Shown here: positions 1 through 11,321 of the stretch, piece after piece
How the letters are laid out: each line of letters begins with the position of its first letter
Position numbering within the stretch: position 1 is the first letter of the stretch
DNA from: Ulva prolifera
Taxonomy: Eukaryota; Chlorophyta; Ulvophyceae; Ulvales; Ulvaceae
Reading direction: 5' to 3'
Assembly: GCA_023078555.1 (NCBI GenBank)
Contig: CM041199.1
Location: 2,910,513-2,974,512 of the forward strand
Length of the DNA stretch: 64,000 nucleotides
Notes under the pieces: model-generated
Told to the model about the DNA's origin: nothing
What the model saw: the letters and a program-made list of their open reading frames with translations, nothing else
Databases searched by the model: none
Made by a program: the position numbers and the translations under genes

Positions 1-104
1 TCGGCGTATCCTGGGTCCCCGTCACTCAGTTGCCAGGCCCACAATATCGTCTGGGTCCAGTGGGGCCTGCAGCAGCCTCTCCCCGACACTAAGTCCGCTT
101 GCAG

Positions 105-3076
105 GGGGTGACGGCGCCCAACTGTACGTGAACAAGCAACACGGGACCACAATCTGGGGCATCCGCCTGCTGGACCTCCCCCCTCATCTGTCTCATTGCA
201 ATGAGGCCTGGATCCCCCTGGGGGTAGTCGAGGGCCCAACTGAACCCACGAACATGGACAGCATCCTTGCACAGGTCCTCGAGTTCTTCAAGAAGCATGA
301 CCCAGGTACGTGTCAGTCTGGCGAGTGTGTACCCACCGCACACTCATGTCCGGCCAGTGCTTAATGTGCGCTGTGTTCACTATAAGCCCCCTACAATGCA
401 GCCAGGAAGGGGGAGGACGGGGTCGAGGCTCTCAAAGTCGAGATGCCTGACGGAACAGTTCTGCGCATCTGGCCGGTGCTCTGCTGTGTGGAGGGCGACA
501 TTCCGTGGATGCAGAAGTTGACAAACAGCATCGGGCACGGCGGCAAGAGGGCGTGCTTCCGTTGCGCCCAGAACGGCGTCTGGGTGTTCGCAGCCAACAC
601 AGTTCGGTATGATGGCTCCAGTTGCCGTGCCCGAGCCATGCTGCCTCTGACCACCCCTGCTTACCCCTGGCATCCCTGCCGAGCCCGCCTCCGCCACCCC
701 CTCCGACATGGCTGTGGGGCTCACTACTGTCCTTATCAAACATCCGCCGTGCAGCTGGCTTGGGTTCCACGGCCCGGTCATCCAGCCTCAGCCGGTTCAC
801 GCTGCGGGGCCTGATCAAGGAAAGCCCCTCACAGCGGCGCAAGAGACGGAGATTGCCGCGGGGGCGGTGCCGAGGATGGTGCCCGGCAGTATGGAACCAG
901 ACCCCGGGGCCCCCCCCCCTCGCACGAAGTGGTCTGAGGTTACCACCATCGACCCGGCGACCCTGGCAAAGGACTGCCGGCTGAAGTACTCTGCTTCAGA
1001 GATGTGCGCTCGCGGCCACACAGCAGACTTGTTGATCGATCAGGTGCGGCTACCCTTGTATTTGAATCTTTCCTCTGTCCTGCGGCCCATGTGCCAGCAT
1101 GCATGGTCGATGTTCTGCCAATACGCCCACCAGGAGCCTTGCATGCAGACCACCAGCCCCACGTTGGACCGCTACACTGCCAAAGACACCCTGCTGGAAC
1201 GGCAGAAACTTGCGAAGAAGGAGCACATCCGCCTGGGGGTTAAAGGGTCTTCCCTGTTCAGCACCCTCTCGTACTTCAAGTGCGCACCCCTACCTCAGGA
1301 CAGCTGCCATACCGTCATCTGGACCCATGAATACACCGTGAAGGAGGTTGTTTCTGCAGTCCATGCCACTTCTTCCGCTACGGTGTCGCGCACGTGTTCC
1401 TCCTTGGCCTCCTCATGGACTTCTGGAATCAGTGGCTGCCGAGTTCGAAGAGGCGTAAGAAAGCCCGCCCTGCAGGCCCCAGGCGGTTGTATCAGCTGCC
1501 TAAAGAGGTGGTGGCCCAGATCGCTGCCCGCGCGTCCCACATCATGCACACTTATCTGTTCAAGAAAGTGTACACCGACATCACCAAGTGCGGTTCCGCG
1601 GCCCCCCACAATACGGCAGCGGTCACTGGTTACTGCTGGCAGCTGTCCCATGCACAAATGTCGTTAACCTTACATCTTGCGGAGGCCAGCAGGTGGCTCG
1701 CTTCAAGTTTGCACTGCTGCAGGCACCGGTCTCGGTGGCTCATGGAGGACTGGCTTGCGTTCACTGAGACGTTCTCCTTGTACTTGCTGCACGACCTCCA
1801 ATGGGAGCCCGACCAGGAGGATGTTCGGCTGGTGTTCGAGGAGATGTGGACGCACCTCCGGGCAGGCACCCTGTATTTCCTGCGGTACGAGGAGCTCCAG
1901 CATACCGCACCCCGGATCAAAGCAGCTCAAGACGCATTGATGAAGTACGGCGCGATGGCAGAAGATCTCTTTGGGGGGGAGGTGATCTGCACCTTCAAGC
2001 TTCATATTGCAGCCTGGCACCTACCGGACCAGGTGAGATGCTGTGGGCCTGCGTTCTTCTGTCTAGAGTTCTGGATCGAACGCATGGTGCAGCTACTTAA
2101 ACGGCTGATCAAATATCGTTCCACCAAATCACCAGAGAAAGTGTATGTCAACGATGAGCTGCTGCGGCGCACATGCATGAGGCTGCTTCACAGCAGCGAG
2201 ACGGCAGAGGCGGCCGTGCGCACGTTGCAAGAGGCCGTGGCCTCAGAGAAACACCGTCGGTCAAAACGGCGCAAGGTCCGGGCCGCTGTGCACATGGGCG
2301 ACACCGACTCTGATGACGGTGATGACGACAGGGTGTTTGGGGCGGGTAAGGACCTCGACGCCGAAGAGAAGAAAGAAGTGATGCCGCTGGGGTACACTGG
2401 GATCGGTGAGTTGTCCGGGCTGCCTTACCTGCTCTACCACCAGGACGCCCTGCAGGATGCAGGGTGGCCGACCCAGCGGGTCTTGGGTGCGGGCTACGGC
2501 AGGAGAGAGGCCATCATGCGGGCGCTTGGGCTGCCGGTTGCTGGGGAGGTTGTTGCTGAGCGGCAGCTCTGTGAGGTGCACCTGCGAAAATTCCTGCGAG
2601 GGCGGGCTTTGGTAGGGGATGTCCTGACCTGTGCGCAGCACACTGGTCAGGGCAAGAAAGACAATCGATGGTGCCTGCTGAAGTACCATGTAGTAGAAGA
2701 GGGTACGAATAGGGGCCAGGATCGGTACTATGTCGGCGACTTGCAATACATAGTCCGTGCCAGGCTCAGCACGGCAGACGGGTCGAATATCTGTAGAACC
2801 TGCACTGTAGAGGCCAGCGTACTGTACCTCGGTGTGACAGACGTGTACGAGTGTAGTACACCCTATACACCCGGATGCAGGGAGGCGGATGAGGAGCTGA
2901 ACCGCGCTCCCGAGTTTTACAGGGTTGATGGCGTGCATCACCGTTCCTCAGCTTACACTGGCCGGTATGTAGTGAACATTGATGCTATGGCCGGGCAGCT
3001 GGTTCCGGTGAAACGGACGGCAGGAGGTGTTCAGTACTGGCAGACAGCGAATAAGGCCTCCGGGCGTACTGTGTAA
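105..3076 (+). CDS. CACTA Tnp2-type transposase, element A (5' exons missing)
   Basis: Spliced transposase gene entered partway through. Exons as read: about 105-304 (GDGAQLYVNKQ... PLGVVEGP, the Tnp2 core with the likely first catalytic Asp); about 395-606 (CCVEGDIPW with the second Asp, then ACFRCAQNGVW); about 788-1045; about 1050-1279 ending SYFK; 1355-1584 (PCHFFRYGVAHVFLLG, then KKVYTDITK); and about 1722-3076. The last exon has a DUF4218-like HLPDQVRCCGPAFF...IERMVQLLKRL segment and, near the end, a DUF4216-like YYVGDLQYI...LYLGVTDVY segment, stopping at KASGRTV. Introns start GTGCG or GTACG and end CAG; the placements at 1280-1354 and 1585-1721 are supported by the same splits in elements B and C, where the sequence diverges only inside the introns. 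Nuclear DDE transposase; exon edges are approximate. Confidence 0.85.
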
Positions 3077-3095
3077 GTAGGTCATCCCCCATATG

Positions 3096-3250
3096 GCGGC
3101 CACCATGCGGAATGCATGTGCCCAGTCAGCGCCACCGTGGAATGGTTGGTGGCCCACCAACCATTCCGCATGCGAGCAATGCATGTGCCCAGCACTACTC
3201 AAGTGTCTACAGGATGCCCGCGTGCACAGCGTCGATGCTGTGACGTCATG
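3096..3250 (+). promoter_or_regulatory. Perfect palindrome and CRE-like site upstream of the element A protease gene
   Basis: Positions 3139-3167 form a perfect inverted repeat with 14-base arms (GGAATGGTTGGTGG) around one central C. It is followed by GCATGCGAGCAATGCATG, by AAGTGTCTACAGGATGCCC, and at 3241-3248 by the palindrome TGACGTCA (CRE/bZIP-type). The palindrome and its downstream neighbours recur in the same gene-relative order on the minus strand upstream of ORF2 (about 11640-11540). The block lies about 160-310 bases before the protease ATG, so a promoter role is inferred. Confidence 0.6.
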
Positions 3251-3407
3251 TGGAGTTGGCCAAGGCCAGCCTGGCTTCTCAAGGACACGCGCTTCTCACA
3301 CGCGCTGTATCCATGTACCTCCTTTACAGTACACCACGCGTCTCGCTCCAGCTTGTGTAGTATTAGCTCCCATTGTCGTTCGAGCCCTTGGCCCGCGATT
3401 CATTCCG

Positions 3408-6400
3408 ATGTCTTCCACGTTGAACATTGCCACGATCACCGTGCAAACGCTGAAGAGGTACCTCACTGAATTAGATAGTAGAGCTCAATATGAGCCTACT
3501 TTTTATAGATTCGTGGAGGTAGCGTCACAGGGAAACTGGGTTCCTGGGCACCGCATCCCGTCGCTGGTCATGGACAGGCCACACGGCTTTCCGGTGGACA
3601 TGATGGAATCCGGCTGGGTACTGACAGCTTACGATGTCGCTATGATAGATAGCATCCTTGCCGGCGATAAAAAGGCGGAGTCCAGGATGTTGGCAGGCTT
3701 CTCGTCCATGGGAAAGGTAATAACCCGCGAAGTAGCGGGCGCAAGTACTCCATACCTAGCTGCTACGCACCATTTAAAGCTGCTATGGGTCGCGATGCGA
3801 GAAGCCGCGTTTCAGCGGGCCGTCCAGTCAGAAGCACCGTGCGGGGTGCATGCCATCGCGGTGTACAGGTCCGTCGCCACGACCCAAGGCCCCGACGAGA
3901 CCATGGCAGGGCTTCTGCTTCGCCTCCGGATGACCATCGGTGGCCGGCCGATTGTAGCATGGTGGGATAGGCTCCAGGCCAGCGCCCCACAAGCCACACC
4001 GATGTGGCCCAGACCGGCGGTCCTCGAGGCCCGCTTAACGGCGCCAGTAATGCCGCCGCAGCTCGAACCCCAGGGTGCACAGCTGTCGGCCCCGCATGGC
4101 GGTGTCATGCCATCTGGGTCACCGCAGGCCCCCGAGCCTGGCCCTCCCGAGAGGGCAGAATCCTGCGGCCAGAGCGCTGTGGGGACCACGGTGGCGTCCC
4201 GTCTGGCACCAGCCCCCGACAGCCCCCGGGACGATGACGCAGCGGAACGTGCAGTGGCGGCAACACCGCCAGCGGCTCTGCCGGATCGACAGGAGTGCGC
4301 GGTCCCCAAGGCAAAGGGGGCTGCTGCTTCTGGGCGTGCAATGATGCACCCTGCCCAGCCCAGGAGGTTCAGCCGCGGCGCAGTACTGGCTGCAGCCGCC
4401 CAGGACCCTCCTGGGCCCACACCGGCCTCCCCGCGCCAGTTAGCCGGTGCCGCTGGGCCGATGGAGGTGGACACCCCAGACGGTGGGGATGGCGCAACTC
4501 GCCCATCCACTTCGGGCCAGTTAGCCGGTGCCGCTGGGCCGATGGAGGTGGACACCCCAGACGGTGGGGATGGCGCAGCTCGCCCATCCACTTCGGGCCA
4601 GTTAGCCGGTGCCGCTGGGCCGATGGAGGTGGACACCCCAGACGGTGGGGATGGCGCAGCTCGCCCATCCACTTCGGGCCAGTTAGCCGGTGCCGCTGGG
4701 CCGATGGAGGTGGACACCCCAGACGGTGGGGATGGCGCAGCTCGCCCACCCGCCGTGGGGAAGGGGTTCTTGTCCCCAGCGAGCTTGCTGCCACCGGAGG
4801 GCGGGGGAGGGAGACAGCCAATGAACCGGGCTCCGGAGAGGTCGGATGCCCGGCCGCTGAAGCGGCTGGCCGCTGAAATGTCGCACGTGGCCCCCACGGG
4901 GAACCTCCTCCGCGGCCAGAAGCTCGACGTGGTGGACGTGGAGCGTCTATCAGGCAGCACTAGAGTGCCCAGTGTTGAAGTGCACCTGGCAGTTTTCGGT
5001 GCCGTGAAAGTGACGGTACATTTGGCTGTCAACCACTTCCGGGAGTTCTGGGTGACAGAGTGGTTCAGCTCCATCCCGGTGCAGTATGCGGTAGTGAAGG
5101 CGGCTGTCCTAGCCGGGCCGGGGGTCATTGCGGTCCCGTCTGACCACATCGCAGGACTGGTCACCCGTGACCCTAGCAGCGACCCCGAGGCCCGTAGAAT
5201 GCTGATGCACCTCGCCAAGTGGCTGAAGAGGGCGGACGCACTGAACTCAAGGTGTATCCTCATCCCGGTGCCAACGGGGAAGCACTGGGCACTTGCAGCG
5301 GTGTACTCTCCAAGTGCGATTCCAAATACCATCGTATGCACTTGTGACTGTGCATGTGAACACCCCCCCCCAAAACCCCCCGATTTCCCCACCTTCCCCC
5401 GTTTGTGCCGTATGACACAGTGCCGCTGTGGACACTCTAACCACCCCTACATGCAGGGCTTCTGCTGCTTGGGAAGTGCCCCGTAATGAGCTGGTTCGAC
5501 TCACTTGCCGACGCGTCGGCGTCAGCACCAACTGCCCTCATAGACGTGATGAGCCTGGCGCTGTGTCAGGGCCTTAAGGGGGTACCCCCCCTAACTGAAC
5601 TGCCAGAGGGGTTATCGACACCTGGTCGACAGAAGTACCAGCCGAAGCGCGGAGCCAAACAAAGTGCCCTGCCAACGCTGAAGCCGAAGTACCTCCTCAA
5701 GCTACGCGTGGTATGTCTCATCTGTGTGTCACCTCACTGTCGCCGTCAGTTACACCGCATCACAGTGTGGCGGACTAGTCCTGCCAGCCACAAGTGGGGC
5801 CTCTGAACACAGGCGCGGTGTGCAGGTGAAAGGTGTTCCTGAACAGCGGAATACCTTTGACTGCGGGGTCCACACCTGCCTGATGGCAGAGGCAGTGGGT
5901 GACGCCATTAAACAGTGCGACCAGGGTCGCCAGAACATGGTGGTATTGTCCTCCAGCGACGGGTCCGCTGTGGATCGGGGGGCTGTCAGCCGGCTGAAGC
6001 TGTTGAAGGCGGAGCATGTAGTGATATACCGTGTCCTCATGGCACGTACACTGCTACAAGAATGGGAGAATAAGGGGCGTGCAGGGGATTTCGTTGGTCG
6101 CCTAGGCTCAGAGGAGGCCCGACGCATCTTAATTGATGCCAGGTGGGATGTGAACCTGAAGGAGCCTATCTGCCCGGACCTCACGGAAGAGGAACTACGG
6201 TACCGCTCCAGCCACCAATTGCCTCCCACAGTGCAATGCATGTACGTTGCGCGTGTCCATGTCCAGGCACCATCGATAGTTGGCATGTCTTCTGACGCCG
6301 GAGCATCTGTCTGCAGGCACTGGTTCAGGACAACATTGTGGACTGAAATTGTCCCCAGTGTTCAGAAGCCGGCGATGGCCCTGACCGCCGAGTATAAATC

Positions 6401-6437
6401 CCTATTCCAACTGCCATTGCCAAGCCTTAGGCGATAA
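3408..6437 (+). CDS. Ulp1-like (C48) cysteine protease, element A
   Basis: The start at 3408 (MSSTLNIATITVQTL) aligns with the start region of the homologues in B and C (MCASMI...). An N-terminal domain of unknown role includes GNWVPGHRIPSLV, matching GNWTPGQPIPAL in B and C. A Pro/Ala-rich linker follows, with four 27-residue repeats, then a C-terminal SUMO-protease-like fold. The triad looks complete: His in GKHWALAAVYSP (about 5277), Asp in WFDSLADA (about 5495, after an intron whose donor is the GTGCG near 5313), and Cys in NTFDCGVHTC (about 5855, after another intron). Ulp1-domain proteins are known passengers of some plant and fungal CACTA/Mu-type transposons; the substrate here is unknown. 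Exon ends are approximate. The repeats are absent from the B and C proteins. Confidence 0.8.
4437..4760 (+). repeat. Four 81-bp coding tandem repeats
   Basis: Four nearly identical 81-base units (4437, 4518, 4599, 4680), each encoding 27 residues beginning QLAGAAGPMEVDTPDGGDG. They lie in the linker between the N-terminal domain and the protease domain. The period is a multiple of three, so copy-number change would keep the frame. Confidence 0.95.
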
Positions 6438-7073
6438 ATACAGAATATGCGCATGTTGAGTACAGCAGCTGCGCTGCTCAGTAGATGACTGATGCTGTCC
6501 AGGCGGATGTTATTTTAGCAGAAACGACTGACAAAGTTGAGTCGTTTGATGATTGTAATACTAACAGCAGACATGTGTTGCACGCGAACTGAAGCCATTG
6601 AGGATGGATAGTTATGTTTACACGCGATAACGATTGGGATACTGAGTCGAAATCCGTAGGTTAACTACGGCGTCTTGCCTTATGTACCTATTGTGTTCAG
6701 AACAGTGTCAACTGTGCCCCCCTGGCAGCAGCCCGCAGCGCTGCAGTACTCGAGATAACGAGGTACAGTGCAGCTGCGGCGAAATGGCATCACGAACATA
6801 AGTATCAGCTCGAGACAATACGCACCAGTAATTGCATAGGTATACACGGACTGCAGGTTACAGATCCGTGTTGTGGCACATCGCACCCCCACGCTAACAC
6901 ACACACGCCACTGCAATGAACCCCTTCAAATTCCCTACAAATCTACAGGCAGCCTACTCCCCGCCGGCAATGTCACCGTCATCCGCCTCCAGTATACCCA
7001 GCGCCTCTCGTAGTTCACTCATGGGGTCTTGGGGAGACTGCAAACACGGCGCCAGTTAGGCCACATCACGAGG
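6438..7073. other. Intergenic region between convergent protease and ORF2 genes; conserved spacer at 6593-6793
   Basis: The region has no recognisable gene. Positions 6593-6793 align with 20712-20905 (element B) and 52248-52442 (element C) at high identity by eye, including GTGTTCAGAACAGT, CAGCAGCCCGCAGCGCTGCAG and GCGAAATGGCATCAC. The match is in the same absolute orientation although the flanking genes are in opposite orientation in A and B. A short minus-strand reading frame (MPFR..CT.PR, then CSAAGCCQ.GT) is shared but has no known domain. The rest (6438-6592 and 6794-7073) shows nothing recognisable. Confidence 0.75.
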
Positions 7074-10000
7074 TCACACTTCGGGATCGTAGATACGGTG
7101 GACCGGACAGGGACGACGTAGGTGGACAGGGGACTCATACAACCAGCGACACACCTCCTGACTCGTCAAGAGGACCTCGTTCATGGTGGTGGCGTCTGGA
7201 ATCAGCCCATGGCCAGAAAGGACCACCATGAGCATGATCCTCTGGTCATCCCCGGGTGACTGTAGACGCGGGTTGCAGCGCGTCATTGTCCCCCACATGG
7301 CAGCGGCACACTGCAGCTTCGTCTCCCTGTCGCAGGTGGATGGACCGGACGAAGGCGGATCGTCATTTATGGTTATGACGGTCTTGCGGCCACGGTCCTG
7401 CGTGTTAACGGATACTACAAGAGTCCCAGGACCGGCTGGCACCAGCGAGGTCGCTGGGTCCCACATAGGGCGGTCTGGTCCCGACGTGGGGTCGACGGGG
7501 TCATACTGAGGCCCGACCGTTGGGGGCTGTGAGGCGGTGGACCTCACGACGCCCGGGGTGCCCCCCCCTCCGCCCCCCCCCCCCCCCCCCGGCAAGACCC
7601 CAGAGGATGGATCCGAAGAGGGGGGGGCAACGCCTGACACGCGGGCCAGAGTACCCAGAAGGGTACCTCCGTCGGGCCATGATGCGTTCAGGGCCGTTGG
7701 TGGCCCTGACGCGCAGCCCCAATCATCCCTGGGCCCCGAGCTGCTGCCAGATCCTGGCCTAGCTGCGGACACCCCCCCCCCCCCCACCCGCGGCCTTCGG
7801 CAGGCCCCCCCCGGCAGCAGCTGCCTGCTGAGCCGGCTGCGACAGCGCAGCTGCGGCGTTGTCAGTGCCGGCGGCTGCAGCGGCGGGGCCACTGCCACCA
7901 CTCCCCCCACCCGCGGCCTTCGGCAGGCCCCCCCCGGCAGCAGCTGCCTGCTGAGCCGGCTGCGACAGCGCAGCTGCGGCGTTGTCAGTGCCGGCGGCTG
8001 CAGCGGCGGGGCCACTGCCACCACTCCCCCCACCCGCGGCCTTCGGCAGGCCCCCCCCGGCAGCAGCTGCCTGCTGAGCCGGCTGCGACAGCGCAGCTGC
8101 GGCGTTGTCAGTGCCGGCGGCTGCAGCGGCGGGGCCACTGCCACCACTCCCCCCACCCGCGGCCTTCGGCAGGCCCCCCCCGGCAGCAGCTGCCTGCTGA
8201 GCCGGCTGCGACAGCGCAGCTGCGGCGTTGTCAGTGCCGGCGGCTGCAGCGGCGGGGCCACTGCCACCACTCCCCCCACCCGCGGCCTTCGGCAGGCCCC
8301 CCCCGGCAGCAGCTGCCTGCTGAGCCGGCTGCGACAGCGCAGCTGCGGCGTTGTCAGTGCCGGCGGCTGCAGCGGCGGGGCCACTGCCACCACTCCCCCC
8401 ACCCGCGGCCTTCGGCAGGCCCCCCCCGGCAGCAGCTGCCTGCTGAGCCGGCTGCGACAGCGCAGCTGCGGCGTTGTCAGTGCCGGCGGCTGCAGCGGCG
8501 GGGCCACTGCCACCACTCCCCCCACCCGCGGCCTTTGGCAGGCCCCAGACAGACGCACTCGCGCCAGTCCGTGGCTTGGGCTGCGCCCTGCGCCCGGCGA
8601 GGTCCCCATCACCCTTGTCCACGTCGCTACCAGATCCCTTTCCACCGCCGGTGGTGCAGGTGGAACTATTCCCACCCCCCTCCGCAGTGGACACCAGCGG
8701 TGCACCCAGGGCATCGGGGGGTAGCTGCTGGCGTACACAATGTGGGAGGTGCCCAAGCTCGCCGCTGTACAAACAGCGAGTGTGTTTGAAACCATCCCCC
8801 TAGCTGTGTCTCACGCGGGCTGTTGAACGCTGTTATGACACTGCAGGGCATCCAGGAAAACACACATGAGCGGCATGACACACCTGGCGCATTCTGGAAC
8901 CTGCATCCCCATGACGATAGCCCTTGTAGCCAGGATTTGCGCCGCGTCGTACCCCCAGTCCTCAATGTCCTGGAACGACGCTGGGACAAGGGCAAGCAAT
9001 TTACTCTTCTTCTTTGCGCCCCCTTGATCTGCGGCACCTTCAATCTCAGGGACACTGGTGGTGCACAGGAACCGCCATGCCCTCAATGCCCAATGCCAGA
9101 TGGTATCGCCCGGGCAGACGTCAATGAGGAGGGAGGTGAAACGGTGCACCGGGTTCCCGACGCCGGTGGGTGACAGCCCTGCAAGCGGGGTACCGTTTAG
9201 AGGCCCACCGGGGGAAAGGCATCGCGTACACTTCCAAACCAGGGAGCCGAACCAGCAACACCTCGGAACAGGCAGAGGCAGTCTAGGGACGCACAGGAAG
9301 TGTTCACAGCGGTGACCAGTATGGCCGCCATGAGAGGATCCAAAAAGCAGGGCCCGGCCTCGCGATAGGGTTCATATTCCCACCCCGGGACCCGCTGCTT
9401 GACATCGGGGTCTGCGTGCGCCCACCCAAACACCATAGCCTGGTAGGCGGCGAAGCAAAGCTGCAGCCCCGACCCGCAGGAGGACCCACGTACTGGCATG
9501 TACGCGACGCAGGCACTAAGCATGGCTTGGTGGAACGTCGTGACATCTGCGAAGCATTCAGCAAAAAGCCTCGATTGATCAGACTCCTGCATGCTAGTTG
9601 AGTATACAACTCCTAGATTGAGTGACTACATGTGCAGCTAACACACGCCGTAGTCGTGGCTACAGGGAGATTCGTATTTGAAGGAGCCACACCAGCCTCG
9701 GATTCAGCAGAGGGTGTGCCGCTGCGTACTCCACAACAAAAGGGGCCAGATTATAGACGGCCGCAACAAACTCCCCGATGATGTCAATGTCCTGCAGACG
9801 GTCTGTTTGCTAAATCGCTGCACCCCTGACCTGATTCCCCGATTGGGCGAAAAGGACACACGCAAGGCCGGAATGGGGACAACAGCGATAGGCTACTGGT
9901 CAACGTCACATGCGCCAGGCAAGTTTGTAGAGGGTGCCCAGAGAGGAGGAACGCACATGTACGTCTATGAGATGAGGGTAGAATGTGTGGATGTCGGTAA

Positions 10001-10479
10001 GCAGACTCCCACCGGCGGCCAAGTTTGTCACCGCTTTGGACACCTCACCCTTGTGCCCTGACAGGACGGATCGGCAAGCTGTCTCCTGGTAGACCTTCAC
10101 TGCCAATTCATCGCTTGGAGACCTCCCGCTTTCAGAGCAGAGAAGTGCCGCCCTCGTCTTCTCGTACAAAAACAACGAGCACAGGGGGTTACAACCCACC
10201 GGCACGTTGCAGGTGGGCTCGGGCACCTTGAGTTTGGCTTTGCCCTTTTTACCGCCCGTCCCCTCCTCGGCCTCTGAACGCTTGGTGCTGGGCACGTCCA
10301 TGCACTGAGCGTCTGGGGGGAGGCCACTGAAGAAAAAGCACCAGGCCCACAACATGGCCCGAGGAGTGGCGACGTAGTACTCTACAAAACACACCCCGCT
10401 CACACAACGTGATACACCACGTGCAACTGTCGGAAACACGGCGACAGGGAGGCACTGTCGACAGTACACAAGTGTCGTA

Positions 10480-10534
<55 letters not shown>

Positions 10535-11321
10535 TTTCATACTGCCGTGTTCCTTCGGGGGGGCATCGGGCTGTTTCCGCTTCTTGGAGCTCTTCAACTG
10601 CGGGAGCCCGCGCGCCGCCCTGTCGCTCTGTTGCACAGTCTCGGAGCCAGCAGCCCCAGCGTGACCCGATTCGGTAGTCGCCCGAGCGGGCGCTGGTGGG
10701 GCATGCTGGCGAACATTCCCAGTTACAGGCACCTACATGATCCGGGGGGACTCGGGATGGCGAATTCACAAACAAGGGCGGGTGTGACAAGGGCGGGGGT
10801 GTGGCGGATGGGCATGGGCGCCGACAGTGCATTTCCCGTGTGTAATGTCGGGGCCAAACATAACGGACCTCCTGGGTCTGGGGTGGGCACACCTTTTTCT
10901 GACCGTACAACTTCGCCAACACACAAGGGGCGTCACATCCAGGTGGAGGTGCTGAGATTCCCTCCCATGCTGGCACCAACAACTCCTCCTGCTCGCGCAT
11001 CCACGCCCCGAGTTGCAGACAAGCGAGCACTACAGAATATTTCACGTATGCTACGCCCTGTTCTACTGTTTGCGAGATACGGCCCACCGCCTGTAGCCCG
11101 GCATTCAACCAAGCGTCGCAAGCGCTGTCAGAGCCGGGCTGTCCTTTACGGCCGACGCGCCCCAAGTCCGTAAAATGGCCTGACCGAGATATCAGCGTGC
11201 CAATCACGGGAGACAGCGCCGGCCGCAGACAGGCGGGTGGTGTGAACGCAGCAACGCTTGTGTCAGGCTGGGCATCGCCAGGGCAACAGGCTACAGCTTC
11301 CTCACCACCCACGACAGACAT
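7074..11321 (-). CDS. ORF2, unrecognised CACTA-borne gene, element A
   Basis: Multi-exon gene starting at 11321 (MSVVGGEEAVACCPG) and ending at 7074 (HRIYDPEV). It is recognised only by homology to ORF2 of elements B and C. Shared blocks in order: PVIGTLISRSGHFTD (B: PVVGTLISRDGRFTD); an ATPRAMLWAWCFFFSGL block; FLDPLMAAILVTAVNTS; TIWHWALRAWRFL; DIEDWGYDAAQILA; and a C-terminal helical block (LIPDATTMNEVLL). Between the conserved middle and the C terminus sits a low-complexity region with six 123-bp repeats and long G/C homopolymers. No named domain was recognised. A TnpA-like role in binding subterminal repeats is only a guess. Homopolymers leave the exact frame through 7560-8540 uncertain, and exon limits were not fixed. 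Confidence 0.6.
7796..8533 (-). repeat. Six 123-bp tandem repeats in ORF2 (A)
   Basis: Near-identical units start at 7796, 7919, 8042, 8165, 8288 and 8411, with a degenerate seventh at 8534. The period is 123 bases (41 codons). At least two minus-strand frames stay open through the array: one encodes Gly/Ala-rich units (GLPKAAGGGSGGSGP) and another Arg/Pro-rich units, so frame cannot be decided inside it. A C-run at 7770-7785 adjoins the array and is a likely slippage point. Confidence 0.95.
10482..10533. repeat. 52-base poly-G tract
   Basis: An uninterrupted run of 52 G on the plus strand inside ORF2 of element A. On the coding (minus) strand it is poly-C, which would read as polyproline if exonic. 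The exact length may be limited by sequencing. Confidence 0.95.
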
